Source: a virus. From it: 64,000 bases of DNA. The notes beneath the pieces were generated by a model that was not told where the DNA came from, did not search any database, and worked only from the letters and a program-made list of their open reading frames with translations. Location of the stretch: IMG/VR virus record IMGVR_UViG_3300024999_000029, positions 248,001-312,000 of that record, one strand, 5' to 3'. Shown here one piece after another: positions 28,529 through 37,750 of this stretch. Each line of letters starts with the position of its first letter. The first letter of the stretch is position 1. The position numbers and the translations under genes are program-made.

Positions 28529-29512
28529 TTGGCAACAGAAGTATATTTTGAGTATAAAAAATCTACAGATTCAACATGGACAGAAACTACTAAACAAACA
28601 ATAACTACAACTCAAGATTATGATTTAGATGTATCAACTTTAGATATGGGAACTATATATGAATGTCGTGCAGTTGTAAACGATGATGGTTGTGTTAATA
28701 GTGGTGCAACAATGACCTTTTTTACATGGTCGGAAGAGGTTAATAATTTTGATTCATTGAGAAAGTTATTATTAGATGATATTTTTAATGGCGACACATT
28801 AAGACAACTTTTACTAGATGATATTACAAACTTTGATACTCTTAGAAAAATTGCTTATGGTGGTTATTTTAGTGGGAAAACGTATCGTAGTATTGTCAAA
28901 TATTATGAAGAATTATTTGATTCGTTGAGAGAGTTGGTAATAGATGATAATATTAATTTTGATTTATTAAGAGTATTGATTTTATCTGAAACCGTTGATT
29001 TTGATAGTTTGAGACAATTGATCGTGGAAGATAGTAGTGATTTTGATACGTTAAGACAATTAGTAGTAGAAGATTCTCAATTGTTTGATACATTACGCAA
29101 ATTAATTGATGATAGTGGATTTTCTACTGGTTTACTTAGAATTCTTAGGTCTGCAACTGTCGAAGAAGATGAAGATGAAGGAATGGAGAATTGCTATGTA
29201 TTTTTCAAAGATGCAGAATTAGCTATTTTAGGTAATTCGCTTGATGTGTCTGGTTTTAGCGATTTCAATCTTGAATTATCATCCAAGTTTGGTTCAAGTT
29301 TTGAATCTATTATTGAAGGGAAAATCGATCAAAATTGGTATGAAATACAAAGTATAAAAAAGGACGATTTGTCTCTTATTGGCAAACCTAGTATTGTTGG
29401 GTTTTATTTAATTGATTTAACAGGTTTAAAGTTTATAAGATGTTCGTTAAATTCCGCATTATTTGATGAAATAACGGCAAGAGGTCATTTGTCTAAAGAA
29501 AGAGATTTTTAA
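28529..29512 (+). CDS. Tail protein with F-D-T-L-R repeats
   Basis: 327 residues. Residues 1-70 look like a fibronectin type III-like domain (VYFEYKKSTDSTW, YECRAVVNDDG). Then come about ten ~15-residue units F-D-[ST]-L-R-[KQ]-L-hydrophobic-D-D (70-215), with GDTLRQL and GKTYRSI variants that tie it to the repeats of the 20909 protein. The C-terminal ~105 residues are a beta domain related to the next gene. TTG start. Confidence 0.55.
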   Translation: MATEVYFEYKKSTDSTWTETTKQTITTTQDYDLDVSTLDMGTIYECRAVVNDDGCVNSGATMTFFTWSEEVNNFDSLRKLLLDDIFNGDTLRQLLLDDITNFDTLRKIAYGGYFSGKTYRSIVKYYEELFDSLRELVIDDNINFDLLRVLILSETVDFDSLRQLIVEDSSDFDTLRQLVVEDSQLFDTLRKLIDDSGFSTGLLRILRSATVEEDEDEGMENCYVFFKDAELAILGNSLDVSGFSDFNLELSSKFGSSFESIIEGKIDQNWYEIQSIKKDDLSLIGKPSIVGFYLIDLTGLKFIRCSLNSALFDEITARGHLSKERDF

Positions 29513-29529
29513 AGGTAGGTGAATATAAA

Positions 29530-29859
29530 TTGAGTAATTTTCCAATTAAAATGCATACGTTTTATGACAATGTAAGTGTTAGTGGTAATGGAAACGAGTT
29601 AATAGTAGAGAGCGGAATTCAGGTTATAAATGTGGAATTCTCTGGAAACGCTGTATTTTCATCGTTGCTAGAAGGTTCGTTAGATGGGGATGAATGGCAT
29701 AGTATAATGGGGATTAATCTTACTTCTCTAGCAACATCTATAAATGTAATATCTAATGGATTATATCAAATTGATCTTACTGGCTTCCATCGTTTTAGAA
29801 TATCTGTAAATAGTTTAACATCTGGAAATTTAACAGTTATAGGATTAGCAGTTAACTAA
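29530..29859 (+). CDS. Small beta-domain structural protein
   Basis: A 109-residue beta-sandwich-like protein that aligns with the C-terminal domain of the preceding gene (GNELIVESGIQVINVEFSG, GLYQIDLTGFHRFRISV). It appears to be a stand-alone copy of that domain. TTG start after AGGTAGGTGA. Confidence 0.5.
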   Translation: MSNFPIKMHTFYDNVSVSGNGNELIVESGIQVINVEFSGNAVFSSLLEGSLDGDEWHSIMGINLTSLATSINVISNGLYQIDLTGFHRFRISVNSLTSGNLTVIGLAVN

Positions 29860-29889
29860 AAATTTAACATAGAAAGGAATGAAGTAAAT

Positions 29890-31206
29890 GTGTCAAACAC
29901 AAGTTTTGCTAAGTTATTAGCCATAAAAGCACTTAAAGAAGGTGGAGGCAGTGGAACAGAAGGTTATAGTCCATTAACTTTAGAAGAATTTGGTCAAGGA
30001 ATTTTATGGAAAACATATACAACAACACCTTCAAATAATGATTATCGTATTAGAAAGTCAGGAGCGTCTACATTTTGGGAAAAATTTTATGATCCTTTGG
30101 GTGCTACAGCATATGCATGGCATCAAGTATCAAATGTTGAAACATCGGATGTAACACAATCTAATGATGTGCATTATTTATATGTACGAGGGGATGCAGA
30201 TACGGAAGATAGTATTAGATTTATGATTGATAATGGTACTACAAAACTACAAAAATTAGTTAATGCTATTTGGGCGGATTCTTCATTTACTTCTGGTAGT
30301 GCTACTATTAATTTTAGTAATGATGTATCAGTTGGTTCTGTTGGACACCATTTAAATATTTCTTCTAAATCAACAGGTGAAAAATATTTTGCTATACAGA
30401 TACCATTCAATAATGATGGAACAAAAGATATTGGTACTCCAAAATTAGGAGCGAAACTATTTCGTTCAATTGTGCAACCAGATGAATCAAGTGAATGGAT
30501 TGGGACTACGTTACGATATACTAGACCCATTACTTCTCAATTTATATATGACAGAATATATTTTAAAGTGGGTTCTGTAATAGCAACAAAACACATTCGA
30601 ATACGGCTGTATCGTAATATTGAAGACCGTGAACATATGTTTTATGATGAAACATTTAATTATTCTACATTTAGTCCTGTGAATACTGAAATAAGTATTC
30701 CTGCAAAACAAGACGTTTCATATATAAAAGGAATTAATATTATTGCTGTATTTGAAAGTGAAGAACCATTTAGTTTAAAAACAAATGCTGAGGGGACTAT
30801 TCCTTGGATTGCATTAGACCGATGGATTGAACATCATGAATATATTCCTAGTTGGGATACATGGACAGAAAAAGAGTGGAATATTAATGAAGCAATTGTA
30901 CAAGGTGGAATATTGTATATATGTCAACAAGATGGAGAGCAAACTGGAGATTTCCAAACCAACATATCTAAATGGAAATCTTTAGAAGATGTATTGAGTG
31001 GAATTGGTGATAGTGATAATAATGATAGTAAAGATTTAGTTGTGAATTATGGAGTTAGTGGCGGTGCTATTGCTGATGTGTATGGTAGTGATTCGTCAAT
31101 TTTAAATGGTGGTTTATTGAGTGAAAATAATTCAGACTGGCACATTATGAATGGCGGAACGTTAGATAATGACTTTAATTTCCAACTAGACGGGGGTACT
31201 TTCTAA
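29890..31206 (+). CDS. Tail fibre protein
   Basis: A 438-residue fibre-like protein starting at GTG. A short helical/Gly-rich N-terminal anchor (SFAKLLAIKALKEGGGSGTEG) resembles the attachment peptides of Gram-positive phage fibres. Beta-rich domains follow, with a carbohydrate-binding-like module (WNINEAIVQGGILYICQQDG, about 333-352), and the C-terminus is a Gly/Asn/Asp-rich repetitive stretch ending LDGGTF. Likely host recognition. Confidence 0.55.
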   Translation: MSNTSFAKLLAIKALKEGGGSGTEGYSPLTLEEFGQGILWKTYTTTPSNNDYRIRKSGASTFWEKFYDPLGATAYAWHQVSNVETSDVTQSNDVHYLYVRGDADTEDSIRFMIDNGTTKLQKLVNAIWADSSFTSGSATINFSNDVSVGSVGHHLNISSKSTGEKYFAIQIPFNNDGTKDIGTPKLGAKLFRSIVQPDESSEWIGTTLRYTRPITSQFIYDRIYFKVGSVIATKHIRIRLYRNIEDREHMFYDETFNYSTFSPVNTEISIPAKQDVSYIKGINIIAVFESEEPFSLKTNAEGTIPWIALDRWIEHHEYIPSWDTWTEKEWNINEAIVQGGILYICQQDGEQTGDFQTNISKWKSLEDVLSGIGDSDNNDSKDLVVNYGVSGGAIADVYGSDSSILNGGLLSENNSDWHIMNGGTLDNDFNFQLDGGTF

Positions 31207-31218
31207 TTAAAATATAAA
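31206..31218 (+). promoter_or_regulatory. AT-rich intergenic motif
   Basis: ATTAAAATATAAA is directly followed by an unused AAAGGAATGAAGTAAA leader, then a stem-loop and the second zinc-ribbon nuclease gene. Confidence 0.35.
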
Positions 31219-31281
31219 GGAATGAAGTAAAATTTAATATGGTTTCTATATATGGATAGCTACTGTATATAGAGTAAAACG

Positions 31282-31312
31282 AAGAGTCGTGCTACTACAC
31301 GGCTCTTTATCC
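31282..31312 (+). terminator. Stem-loop before nuclease gene
   Basis: A 10-bp stem AAGAGTCGTG / CACGGCTCTT (one G-T pair) with loop CTACTA, then TTAT. Either ends fibre transcription or stabilises the leader of the downstream nuclease gene. Confidence 0.55.
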
Positions 31313-31349
31313 ATTTGTATAACTTTTTAGTAGAAAAGGAGTGTAAGTA

Positions 31350-32933
31350 ATGGGATTAATTAGTACAGAGGTAATAGTAAAATGGGGAACAAGTAATAAA
31401 AAATGGTATGAAAATAAAGGATATAGTTATACAAAAATAGGCAGTGAATTTGAAGTAAAGGTAGAAGATTTAAGTAATGGTAGTAGTACAAAAGTTGATT
31501 GTAAATGTGATGGTTGTGGAAAAGATTTAAACAATATTATATGGTATGATTACAAAAAACAAGTTAATGACGATGGAAAATACTACTGCCAGAGATGCTC
31601 AAATAAATTATTTGGAAACAAAAAGATGAATGAGACAATAATAAAAAACAGCAAATCATTTGAACAATGGTGCATAGAGAATGACAAACAAGATATTCTT
31701 AATAGGTGGGATTATGAATTAAATGATAATATAAAACCAAATGAAATATGTTTTAGTACACATAAAAAATATTATTTTAAATGCCCACAAGAAATACACG
31801 AAAGCGAATTAAAAAACATATGTGGTTTTACAACTGGTAATAATAAAATGATATGTAATAAATGTAATAGTTTTGCGCAGTGGTGTTTAGATAATCATAA
31901 AGAATATATTTTAGATTTATGGGACTATGATAAAAATAATAAAACTCCATATGATATTTCATATGGAACTAAATTAAAACATTATTTCAAATGCCCAAGA
32001 AATATACACGAATCAGAATTTAAAAATATAAATTCTTTCACATCTGGATATAACAATATACAATGTAATAAATGCAATTCTTTTTCACAATTTGGCATTG
32101 ACAATATTTGTGAAGATTTTCTTGAAAAGTATTGGGATTGGGAATTAAATACTGTAAATCCTTGGGATATTTCTAAATGTGCAAATGAACCCAAAGTGTG
32201 GATTAAATGCCAGAATTCAGAAAAGGAATATCATAATAGTTATGATATAGTTCCAAATAGTTTTACAGGACAAAATCAGAGGTGTCCCTATTGTAATAAT
32301 AAACATGGTAAAGTTCATTTACTAGATTCTTTGGGTACATTGTATCCAGAAGTGTTAGATATGTGGTCAGATAAAAATGGAAAAACGCCATATGAATATT
32401 CTTCGTGGAGCAGTCAAGAAGCATATTGGAAGTGTTTAGATGGGCATGAAGATTATAAAAGAAAAATATCAGAATCAAATGCAACAAATTTTCGTTGTCC
32501 AAAATGTACAGAAGAACGCACGGAAAGTTTATTATCTGAGAAGGTTAAATTATATTTAAATGAAATAGGATATGTAATTTTAGGTGAAAGAAATTGCAAT
32601 ATAATTGCCAAAAACCCCAAAACAAAACGAAGTTTGCCCTATGATATTGAAGTAGCAGATTTAAAATTGATTTGCGAAATTCATGGGAAACAGCACTATG
32701 TCATTACGGGCTATACAATACAAACCGCAAAACATAATAACACCACACCAGAATACGAATTACATTATCAAAAATTGAAAGACAGATATAAACGTATCTT
32801 TGCTAAAAAGCAAGGATATTTTTATTTGGAGATTCCTTATTGGACTGACGATAAGGATGAAACTTGGAAGCAATTAATTGATGAAAAAATTAATGAAATT
32901 TTAAATAATCAAAATATAAAAGAAGTGGTTTAA
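31350..32933 (+). CDS. Zinc-ribbon repeat homing endonuclease, second copy
   Basis: 527 residues. The N-terminal ~90 residues match those of the 8338 protein (MGLISTEVIVKW..., CKCDGCGK). Four DUF4379-like zinc-ribbon units follow (SFEQWCIEND, SFAQWCLDNH, SFSQFGIDN, then DSLGTLYPEVLDMW). The C-terminal PD-(D/E)XK domain (LPYDIEVADLKLICEIHGKQ; RIFAKKQGYFYLEIPYW) is close to that of the intron-borne copy at 46802 rather than to 8338. It is therefore a mosaic of the two types. Free-standing, between fibre genes. Confidence 0.75.
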   Translation: MGLISTEVIVKWGTSNKKWYENKGYSYTKIGSEFEVKVEDLSNGSSTKVDCKCDGCGKDLNNIIWYDYKKQVNDDGKYYCQRCSNKLFGNKKMNETIIKNSKSFEQWCIENDKQDILNRWDYELNDNIKPNEICFSTHKKYYFKCPQEIHESELKNICGFTTGNNKMICNKCNSFAQWCLDNHKEYILDLWDYDKNNKTPYDISYGTKLKHYFKCPRNIHESEFKNINSFTSGYNNIQCNKCNSFSQFGIDNICEDFLEKYWDWELNTVNPWDISKCANEPKVWIKCQNSEKEYHNSYDIVPNSFTGQNQRCPYCNNKHGKVHLLDSLGTLYPEVLDMWSDKNGKTPYEYSSWSSQEAYWKCLDGHEDYKRKISESNATNFRCPKCTEERTESLLSEKVKLYLNEIGYVILGERNCNIIAKNPKTKRSLPYDIEVADLKLICEIHGKQHYVITGYTIQTAKHNNTTPEYELHYQKLKDRYKRIFAKKQGYFYLEIPYWTDDKDETWKQLIDEKINEILNNQNIKEVV

Positions 32934-32949
32934 TAATCACTTCTTTTTA
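32921..32949 (+). terminator. Terminator of nuclease gene
   Basis: A 7-bp stem AGAAGTG / CACTTCT is followed by TTTTTA. The upstream arm overlaps the end of the coding sequence. Confidence 0.65.
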
Positions 32950-32986
32950 TTATTAAATTTAAATAAGAGAGGAATGATTATAAATT

Positions 32987-33853
32987 ATGCAGAAAATTTT
33001 AATCCGCAAAGGCTCGGATGCAGAAAGACTTACAATAACACCCGATAATGGTGAGCCAATTTTCACGACAGATACTAAGAAACTATATGTCGGCGATAAT
33101 AGTACGGTTGGAGGTATAGAAATTTCTGGAGGTGTTTCATCTAGTTCATTATCAACTGTGCATCTAAATGGAGCAGGTGCAGTTTTAGTTAAAGAAGAGC
33201 ATTTTGGAAATATGATTCATATAGAGTCGGGTACTTCTATTGCTCTTGCAAAAGCAGATTTTACCAAAGACGGAAGTTTATATATACAAAATCATTCCGG
33301 TACTCAATTACCTGTCAACTTTACAGGTGTATTTGAAGGGGTGTATGACGCAGGAAAACAAAGTGATTTAATAGCTACTCAAACTACAACTCTTGAATAT
33401 TTAGAAATTATGCTAGTTGTAGTTACTGAGAATAGTGGTAGTAAATTTATTAATTTTACAAAACTTAGTGGTAAAATAGAAACAGGTTCTTGGGTTCCTA
33501 CAATTACATTCACAGCCGTAGACCCCGATGTATCAGGTGCAACAGTTTCTCTTTATAAAGCAATTTATACTAGAATTGATGATAAAGTTAATTTTAATTT
33601 ATCTTTTGGAATTAATAGTTTTACGGCAGGTAGATATTTGATAGGTTCTTATACATTGCCAAAAACTAGAATTGGAACGGAGAGTATTATTTCAGTAGTA
33701 AATAGTTCATTTACATCACAATATGTACCAACATATGCATTATTATTTTTTAGTATTCCTACTATCTTTATTGGAACTCCAGATATTCGATTACCTGCAT
33801 CATCGTTAGTTACTATTAATGTAATTGGTTCATATGTAACCAACGAAGCGTAG
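32987..33853 (+). CDS. Fibre with Mtd-like N-terminal domain, copy 1
   Basis: 288 residues. Residues 1-47 (KILIRKGSDAERLTITPDNG, then TDTKKLYVGDNSTVGG) match the short beta domain at the N-terminus of the major tropism determinant and many other phage fibres (R-x-G-x-A-E-R ... G-E-x ... T-D-T-x-K-L-x-V-G-D). The rest is a beta-rich receptor-binding region. First of three adjacent genes with this domain. Confidence 0.65.
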   Translation: MQKILIRKGSDAERLTITPDNGEPIFTTDTKKLYVGDNSTVGGIEISGGVSSSSLSTVHLNGAGAVLVKEEHFGNMIHIESGTSIALAKADFTKDGSLYIQNHSGTQLPVNFTGVFEGVYDAGKQSDLIATQTTTLEYLEIMLVVVTENSGSKFINFTKLSGKIETGSWVPTITFTAVDPDVSGATVSLYKAIYTRIDDKVNFNLSFGINSFTAGRYLIGSYTLPKTRIGTESIISVVNSSFTSQYVPTYALLFFSIPTIFIGTPDIRLPASSLVTINVIGSYVTNEA

Positions 33854-33864
33854 GAGGTATAAAC

Positions 33865-35958
33865 ATGAGTGATATTCTCATAAAAAGAGGCAAAGAATCG
33901 AATAGAACTTCATTTATGCCATTAAGAGGAGAGCCAATTGTAAGTTTTGATGACACAACTGGTAAACCCCGATTGTTTTTGGGTACAGGAACTGATATTG
34001 GTGGCATTGAAATAGGCACAAGTGCCGCTCACACTCATGAAGAATCTGATATTACTAATCTGGTATCGGATCTTAGTGCTAAAGAGGTATCAGCCAATAA
34101 AAGGGATTTAATTGAAGGATATACAACATCTTCCGCTTATCCATCGACAAAAGGGTTGGCTGCATATCTACATTCTACTCTATATAAAAGACAAGGCACT
34201 CTAGCCGACGTTATTGGTGGGACAGTAACATCATATACTGAAGGTGTATATCATTATACAAAAATAAGTTTTAGTGATTATGTGCGCTTCGACTATTTAA
34301 GTATAACTCCCAATCCTCCTAATTCTTATAAAATTAAGATTGATGTTTCTCTTGACGGCACAACATGGATGTTTATAACAAGCACCTTTGATAGTGTTGG
34401 AATAATGGCTTCTAATGGTACTCTTGTGGCAACAGCAAAACACGTCAGATTCGGAGCTAGCACAGTAGATAATATACCATCAGATGATTATACTTATAAG
34501 ATTCAAGAATATAATATATCTGCGAATTCTGAAAAAATAGCTAATAAAGTAACTGCATTTCAAACAACACCAGATAATACACATTATCCTAGTGAAAAAT
34601 TACTAAAAGATCAATTAGATTATAAGTCTTCTTTTGAGTCACCTTTATGTTTATATCCAACAGAAGGGCAAGTTGTAGCTTCAAGAATTCCATATGTAAT
34701 AACTGAAGCTGGAAGTGCTATTAGATATTGTAATTTATCTGCAAATAATCAAATATTAGCTGTTTTACAAGATGTTGCATGGAGTACAGCAACTGCTGAT
34801 TATGATGCATATAATGGAATTATTAAAATAGTTTCAGGTACAACTATAGAGTTTACAGATGATGTATTCGTTTCATTAGAAGCAACTTTAAGAGCAGATA
34901 GTTTTACTGGTTCTAGTGATAAATTTTTAAGATTTGCGTGGGTATGGGCTGATAATGATGATGTTATATCTGGAACAAATACATCATATATTTTCCCGCC
35001 AACTGAAAGTTATGGTTATAATTCATTGCCAATAGTAAAAGTATCAAGGAAATTTCATAAAGGAAATAAGATTAAGCTTAGAGTTACAGGTGCAGGTTCA
35101 ACTGGCACATCAACTGCTAGTATTCAAAAAGAAAGTACAAAATGTTACATTTATGAAATTAATAATACTTCAGGATATGAAAGAGATAAAGTACGTACCA
35201 TTATTCGTAAAAAATCTGATAGTAGTATTGTTTGGGATAGTGGAGAGATAGGTAAAACTACTAATCTTATTAAACGTTCTATGAATATGGCATATTCAAT
35301 ATGGGATAAAAACCTATGTAGTGCCACAGGCAATGCAAATTCACTTGGCATGTCAAAGATTACTCTTACGAGTAATTGGGATGTGTCAGTTAATCAACGC
35401 TTATATGGATATAGAAGTGGCGATGAGTATACCTTGCAAATTATAGTAATGAATCCAACAATAAATAAAATAAAAGTATCATTAGAAGATTATATTGGAC
35501 ATCAGGGAATTTATGCGGAATTTGGCTTAACTGACAGTGGTTCTATTATATCTAGTGGTACACACGGAGTTGATTCAGGGACATTAATACAAGCACAAAT
35601 TACTTATCCGCAGACAGGAATGTATGTATTGAATATTAGGGGAACTCCTGTGGTGGACACTAGTAGTTTTAAAGACCTAGATTCACAATTGGATTTAGAA
35701 TTTGAAGATGATATTAGCGGTGAAATTTATATTGGATTTGCTAGTGTGAAAAAGGGATTATATGATATTGCTAATAATTATCATTTATTAACTGATGATG
35801 CTAATATTCCTGAGCCGACCTATGCTAAATATTTGGTGGGATTAGATACTATGTTGGATGCTTCAGAAAATTATGAAGTAATAGTTGAAGATGTGACTAC
35901 AAAGGGGTTAAAAACATCTCAAAGTGATATTGTGAGTTTTTCAACTGGTTCATCGTAA
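33865..35958 (+). CDS. Fibre with Mtd-like N-terminal domain, copy 2
   Basis: 697 residues. N-terminal domain (DILIKRGKESNRTSFMPLRG, FLGTGTDIGGIEI), a helical neck (about 54-90), then several beta domains, including a discoidin-like stretch near 115-210 (RFDYLSITPNPP) and Gly-rich beta modules towards the end. This is the longest of the three copies and probably a major receptor-binding fibre. It follows copy 1 by 11 nt. Confidence 0.6.
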   Translation: MSDILIKRGKESNRTSFMPLRGEPIVSFDDTTGKPRLFLGTGTDIGGIEIGTSAAHTHEESDITNLVSDLSAKEVSANKRDLIEGYTTSSAYPSTKGLAAYLHSTLYKRQGTLADVIGGTVTSYTEGVYHYTKISFSDYVRFDYLSITPNPPNSYKIKIDVSLDGTTWMFITSTFDSVGIMASNGTLVATAKHVRFGASTVDNIPSDDYTYKIQEYNISANSEKIANKVTAFQTTPDNTHYPSEKLLKDQLDYKSSFESPLCLYPTEGQVVASRIPYVITEAGSAIRYCNLSANNQILAVLQDVAWSTATADYDAYNGIIKIVSGTTIEFTDDVFVSLEATLRADSFTGSSDKFLRFAWVWADNDDVISGTNTSYIFPPTESYGYNSLPIVKVSRKFHKGNKIKLRVTGAGSTGTSTASIQKESTKCYIYEINNTSGYERDKVRTIIRKKSDSSIVWDSGEIGKTTNLIKRSMNMAYSIWDKNLCSATGNANSLGMSKITLTSNWDVSVNQRLYGYRSGDEYTLQIIVMNPTINKIKVSLEDYIGHQGIYAEFGLTDSGSIISSGTHGVDSGTLIQAQITYPQTGMYVLNIRGTPVVDTSSFKDLDSQLDLEFEDDISGEIYIGFASVKKGLYDIANNYHLLTDDANIPEPTYAKYLVGLDTMLDASENYEVIVEDVTTKGLKTSQSDIVSFSTGSS

Positions 35959-35983
35959 TGGATTGGTGGTGAATAATTAATAT

Positions 35984-36445
35984 ATGAATATTTTATTAAG
36001 GAGAGGAAAGGAATCTAAAAGAAATACTATAACTCCATTAAGAGGCGAATTATTGATTGGTTTTGATGATGTGACTGATAAACCTAAATTGTATATGGGC
36101 AATGGCGTTAATGTTGGTGGATTACCATTATCAGATAATATTGGTTCAACATGGACTCCAATTATTACAGGAGATGGAACTGTAGAAAATGCTATGTATA
36201 CAAGAATTGACAATATAGTAACTTTTAGTTTAAGATTAAGTTGGACTAGTAGTACAGCAACATTTACACTTCCGATTGCAAGTGATTTTACAGATATATC
36301 AGATTTAATTGGAACTGTGATTTGTTTTCCAGATGTAGGGACTGAAATGAGGGTTGAGGCTGACGTTTCGTTAAATCAAGGTAGTGTGCGTACTGTATCA
36401 AGTGCTACTAATGCGTTGATTACTGGACAGTATATTATTAGGTAA
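35984..36445 (+). CDS. Fibre with Mtd-like N-terminal domain, copy 3 (short)
   Basis: 153 residues: the N-terminal domain (NILLRRGKESKRNTITPLRG, LYMGNGVNVGG) joined to one small beta domain that resembles the C-terminus of copy 1 (YTRIDNIVTFSLRLSW versus YTRIDDKVNFNLSFGI). It appears to be a minimal fibre, or a deletion derivative of a longer one. Confidence 0.6.
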   Translation: MNILLRRGKESKRNTITPLRGELLIGFDDVTDKPKLYMGNGVNVGGLPLSDNIGSTWTPIITGDGTVENAMYTRIDNIVTFSLRLSWTSSTATFTLPIASDFTDISDLIGTVICFPDVGTEMRVEADVSLNQGSVRTVSSATNALITGQYIIR

Positions 36446-36536
36446 AAACCCAATAAAATTAGCATTTGAACTTGAATTTTGGTCAAACAAATTAAATTTA
36501 AAAGAAAAGGAATGAAATAAAAATATAATTAGGTGT

Positions 36537-36565
36537 GGGAAGATTAATCTCTTCCCTGCTTTATT
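36537..36565 (+). terminator. Stem-loop after fibre block
   Basis: GGGAAGA / TCTTCCC stem, loop TTAATC, then TGCTTTATTT. It is preceded by an unused AAAAGGAATGAAATAAA leader at 36505-36521. Confidence 0.5.
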
Positions 36566-36579
36566 TAAAGGGTGGTAAT

Positions 36580-36684
36580 ATGGACTATTATGGATTAGTT
36601 CTAGCCTACGAATATTTACATTTGAGAATTAACTTAATGTTTCAAAATATAAATAAAATTATAAAGAAGAGGGGAATGAGATAA
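36580..36684 (+). CDS. 34-residue peptide of unknown function
   Basis: A short reading frame (MDYYGLVLAYEYLHLRINL) with a good AAAGGGTGG site 4-5 nt upstream. It is partly hydrophobic, followed by a basic C-terminus (INKIIKKRGMR). Its stop overlaps the leader of the next small gene. Translation is suggested only by the ribosome binding site. Confidence 0.4.
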   Translation: MDYYGLVLAYEYLHLRINLMFQNINKIIKKRGMR

Positions 36685-36686
36685 AT

Positions 36687-36842
36687 GTGCTTATCATTTT
36701 AGCTACGCTGCTAATAATATTTAATAGTTGGGTTATATTTTTCGTGTTGAAAAAGCATATTGATAAAAGATTTAATGTTGCTTTAGATAAAGTAGAAACG
36801 ACAAATGAACTTTTGGTAATGCCTAATTTAAAAAATAATTAG
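36687..36842 (+). CDS. Small single-pass membrane protein
   Basis: 51 residues from GTG after GAGGGGAATGA. One transmembrane helix (LIILATLLIIFNSWVIFFVL, residues 2-21) and then a charged helix. Size and topology resemble small holin-associated or XhlA-like proteins, but no lysis enzyme is seen nearby, so a lysis role is only a possibility. Confidence 0.5.
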   Translation: MLIILATLLIIFNSWVIFFVLKKHIDKRFNVALDKVETTNELLVMPNLKNN

Positions 36843-36862
36843 TAAAGGGTGAAATTGATTAT

Positions 36863-37231
36863 GTGCTTATGAACAATTTAAGAAATTCTATTAAAGACAA
36901 ACAGGAATATATTGAGAATCTAAATAATCAAAAATTTGGACTGCGAATTAAATTCATGTATTCTATGGAAAGGGATGAAAATTGCTGGATAGAAGTACCT
37001 ACAGGAGTTGAGGTTTTGACGAATGGACATGTTTTTATATGCTATACAGATAGCAAAGATGAAATTCGAGTTCGTCATATGAATCAAGCGCAGAATAAAT
37101 CAAATAAGATTAAGATGCATGAAGAAAAAATTAGATTTAATGATTGGTTCAAATGTTTTCAATGGCTTAAAAGTTCTCACGCATACAATACAAAACTTAA
37201 GAAAGATATTTTTGATTTGTTGAAAAAGTAA
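36863..37231 (+). CDS. Hypothetical protein
   Basis: 122 residues, mixed alpha/beta, basic, no transmembrane segment (VPTGVEVLTNGHVFICYT in the middle, helical Lys-rich C-terminus). GTG at 36863 or ATG at 36869. The sequence ATGTGCTTAT just before it repeats that before the previous gene, suggesting local duplication of the start region. No family recognised. Confidence 0.5.
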   Translation: MLMNNLRNSIKDKQEYIENLNNQKFGLRIKFMYSMERDENCWIEVPTGVEVLTNGHVFICYTDSKDEIRVRHMNQAQNKSNKIKMHEEKIRFNDWFKCFQWLKSSHAYNTKLKKDIFDLLKK

Positions 37232-37232
37232 G

Positions 37233-37247
37233 ATTAAAAATATAAAA
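37233..37247 (+). promoter_or_regulatory. AT-rich intergenic motif
   Basis: ATTAAAAATATAAAA lies immediately upstream of a host-type promoter, so the motif and a sigma-A promoter occur side by side here. Confidence 0.35.
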
Positions 37248-37263
37248 GTATAATAACATTCTC

Positions 37264-37293
37264 TTGACATATTGGTATTTTTTATGATATATT
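37264..37293 (+). promoter_or_regulatory. Sigma-A-type promoter for membrane gene
   Basis: TTGACA, 18-nt spacer, TATATT, 31 nt before the ATG at 37325. It implies that the island 37.3-39.2 kb can be expressed from the prophage without late functions. Confidence 0.65.
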
Positions 37294-37324
37294 TAAAATA
37301 AAAATATGTCGGGAGAATCTAGAG

Positions 37325-37750
37325 ATGAGAAAAATCAAATTTAGCAAATGGTCAATGTTGACATTAGTTGCTGTAGGAATTGTTACATGTAGTTTATTAT
37401 ATTATTCTGTAGTTTTCATTAAAGATAGACAATTAGAATTTATTAGTACTGATGGATTTAAGCTTCTTGGAATGATATTTCTAATTTTTTGGATTTTATT
37501 ATTTTGCACTATACTTGTTTTTAAAAATTATGAATTATTGAAAAGGGTATTTGTTTTAACAGAAAAAAACAATGAATTAATCCAAGAAAATAATAATTTA
37601 TTGAAACAAGTAATAGCACATAATAACAACCACGTACAACAATGCGAATATCAATATGACAACATCGTTCGCTCCAATATGGAAGTTAAAGAAATGATAG
37701 TAGATTCATCTATTGATTATCGGAGGACGAACGATGTTGTTGAGAAATAA
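37325..37750 (+). CDS. Two-pass membrane protein with coiled coil
   Basis: 141 residues: transmembrane helices at about 11-31 and 44-65, then a C-terminal coiled coil (KNNELIQENNNLLKQV, about 79-95). Its last codons form the upstream arm of a long inverted repeat that covers the start of the next gene. Function unknown. Confidence 0.6.
   Translation: MRKIKFSKWSMLTLVAVGIVTCSLLYYSVVFIKDRQLEFISTDGFKLLGMIFLIFWILLFCTILVFKNYELLKRVFVLTEKNNELIQENNNLLKQVIAHNNNHVQQCEYQYDNIVRSNMEVKEMIVDSSIDYRRTNDVVEK
37659..37740 (+). promoter_or_regulatory. Inverted repeat covering a ribosome binding site
   Basis: A perfect 13-bp pair ACAACATCGTTCG (37659-37671) / CGAACGATGTTGT (37728-37740), extended by CTCC (37672-37675) with GGAG (37722-37725) across a 2-nt bulge. 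In RNA it would bury the GGAGGA and the ATG (37734) of the next gene. Candidate translational switch. Confidence 0.6.

Noticed and set aside
18970-29890. Two-codon minigenes (ATG-AAA-TAA, ATG-ATA-TAA) before many fibre genes, like lambda bar minigenes
   Set aside because: The ATG abuts the Shine-Dalgarno, too close for initiation, and related genes have GGTGAAATAA at the same place. It is best read as an extended Shine-Dalgarno variant.
32987-36445. Diversity-generating retroelement suggested by Mtd-like N-terminal domains
   Set aside because: No reverse transcriptase, template repeat or lectin-type variable region was found. The N-terminal domain is common on ordinary fibres.
36687-36842. 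Holin and lysis cassette
   Set aside because: A single small membrane helix is not enough, and no amidase, muramidase or endopeptidase gene was found in the window.
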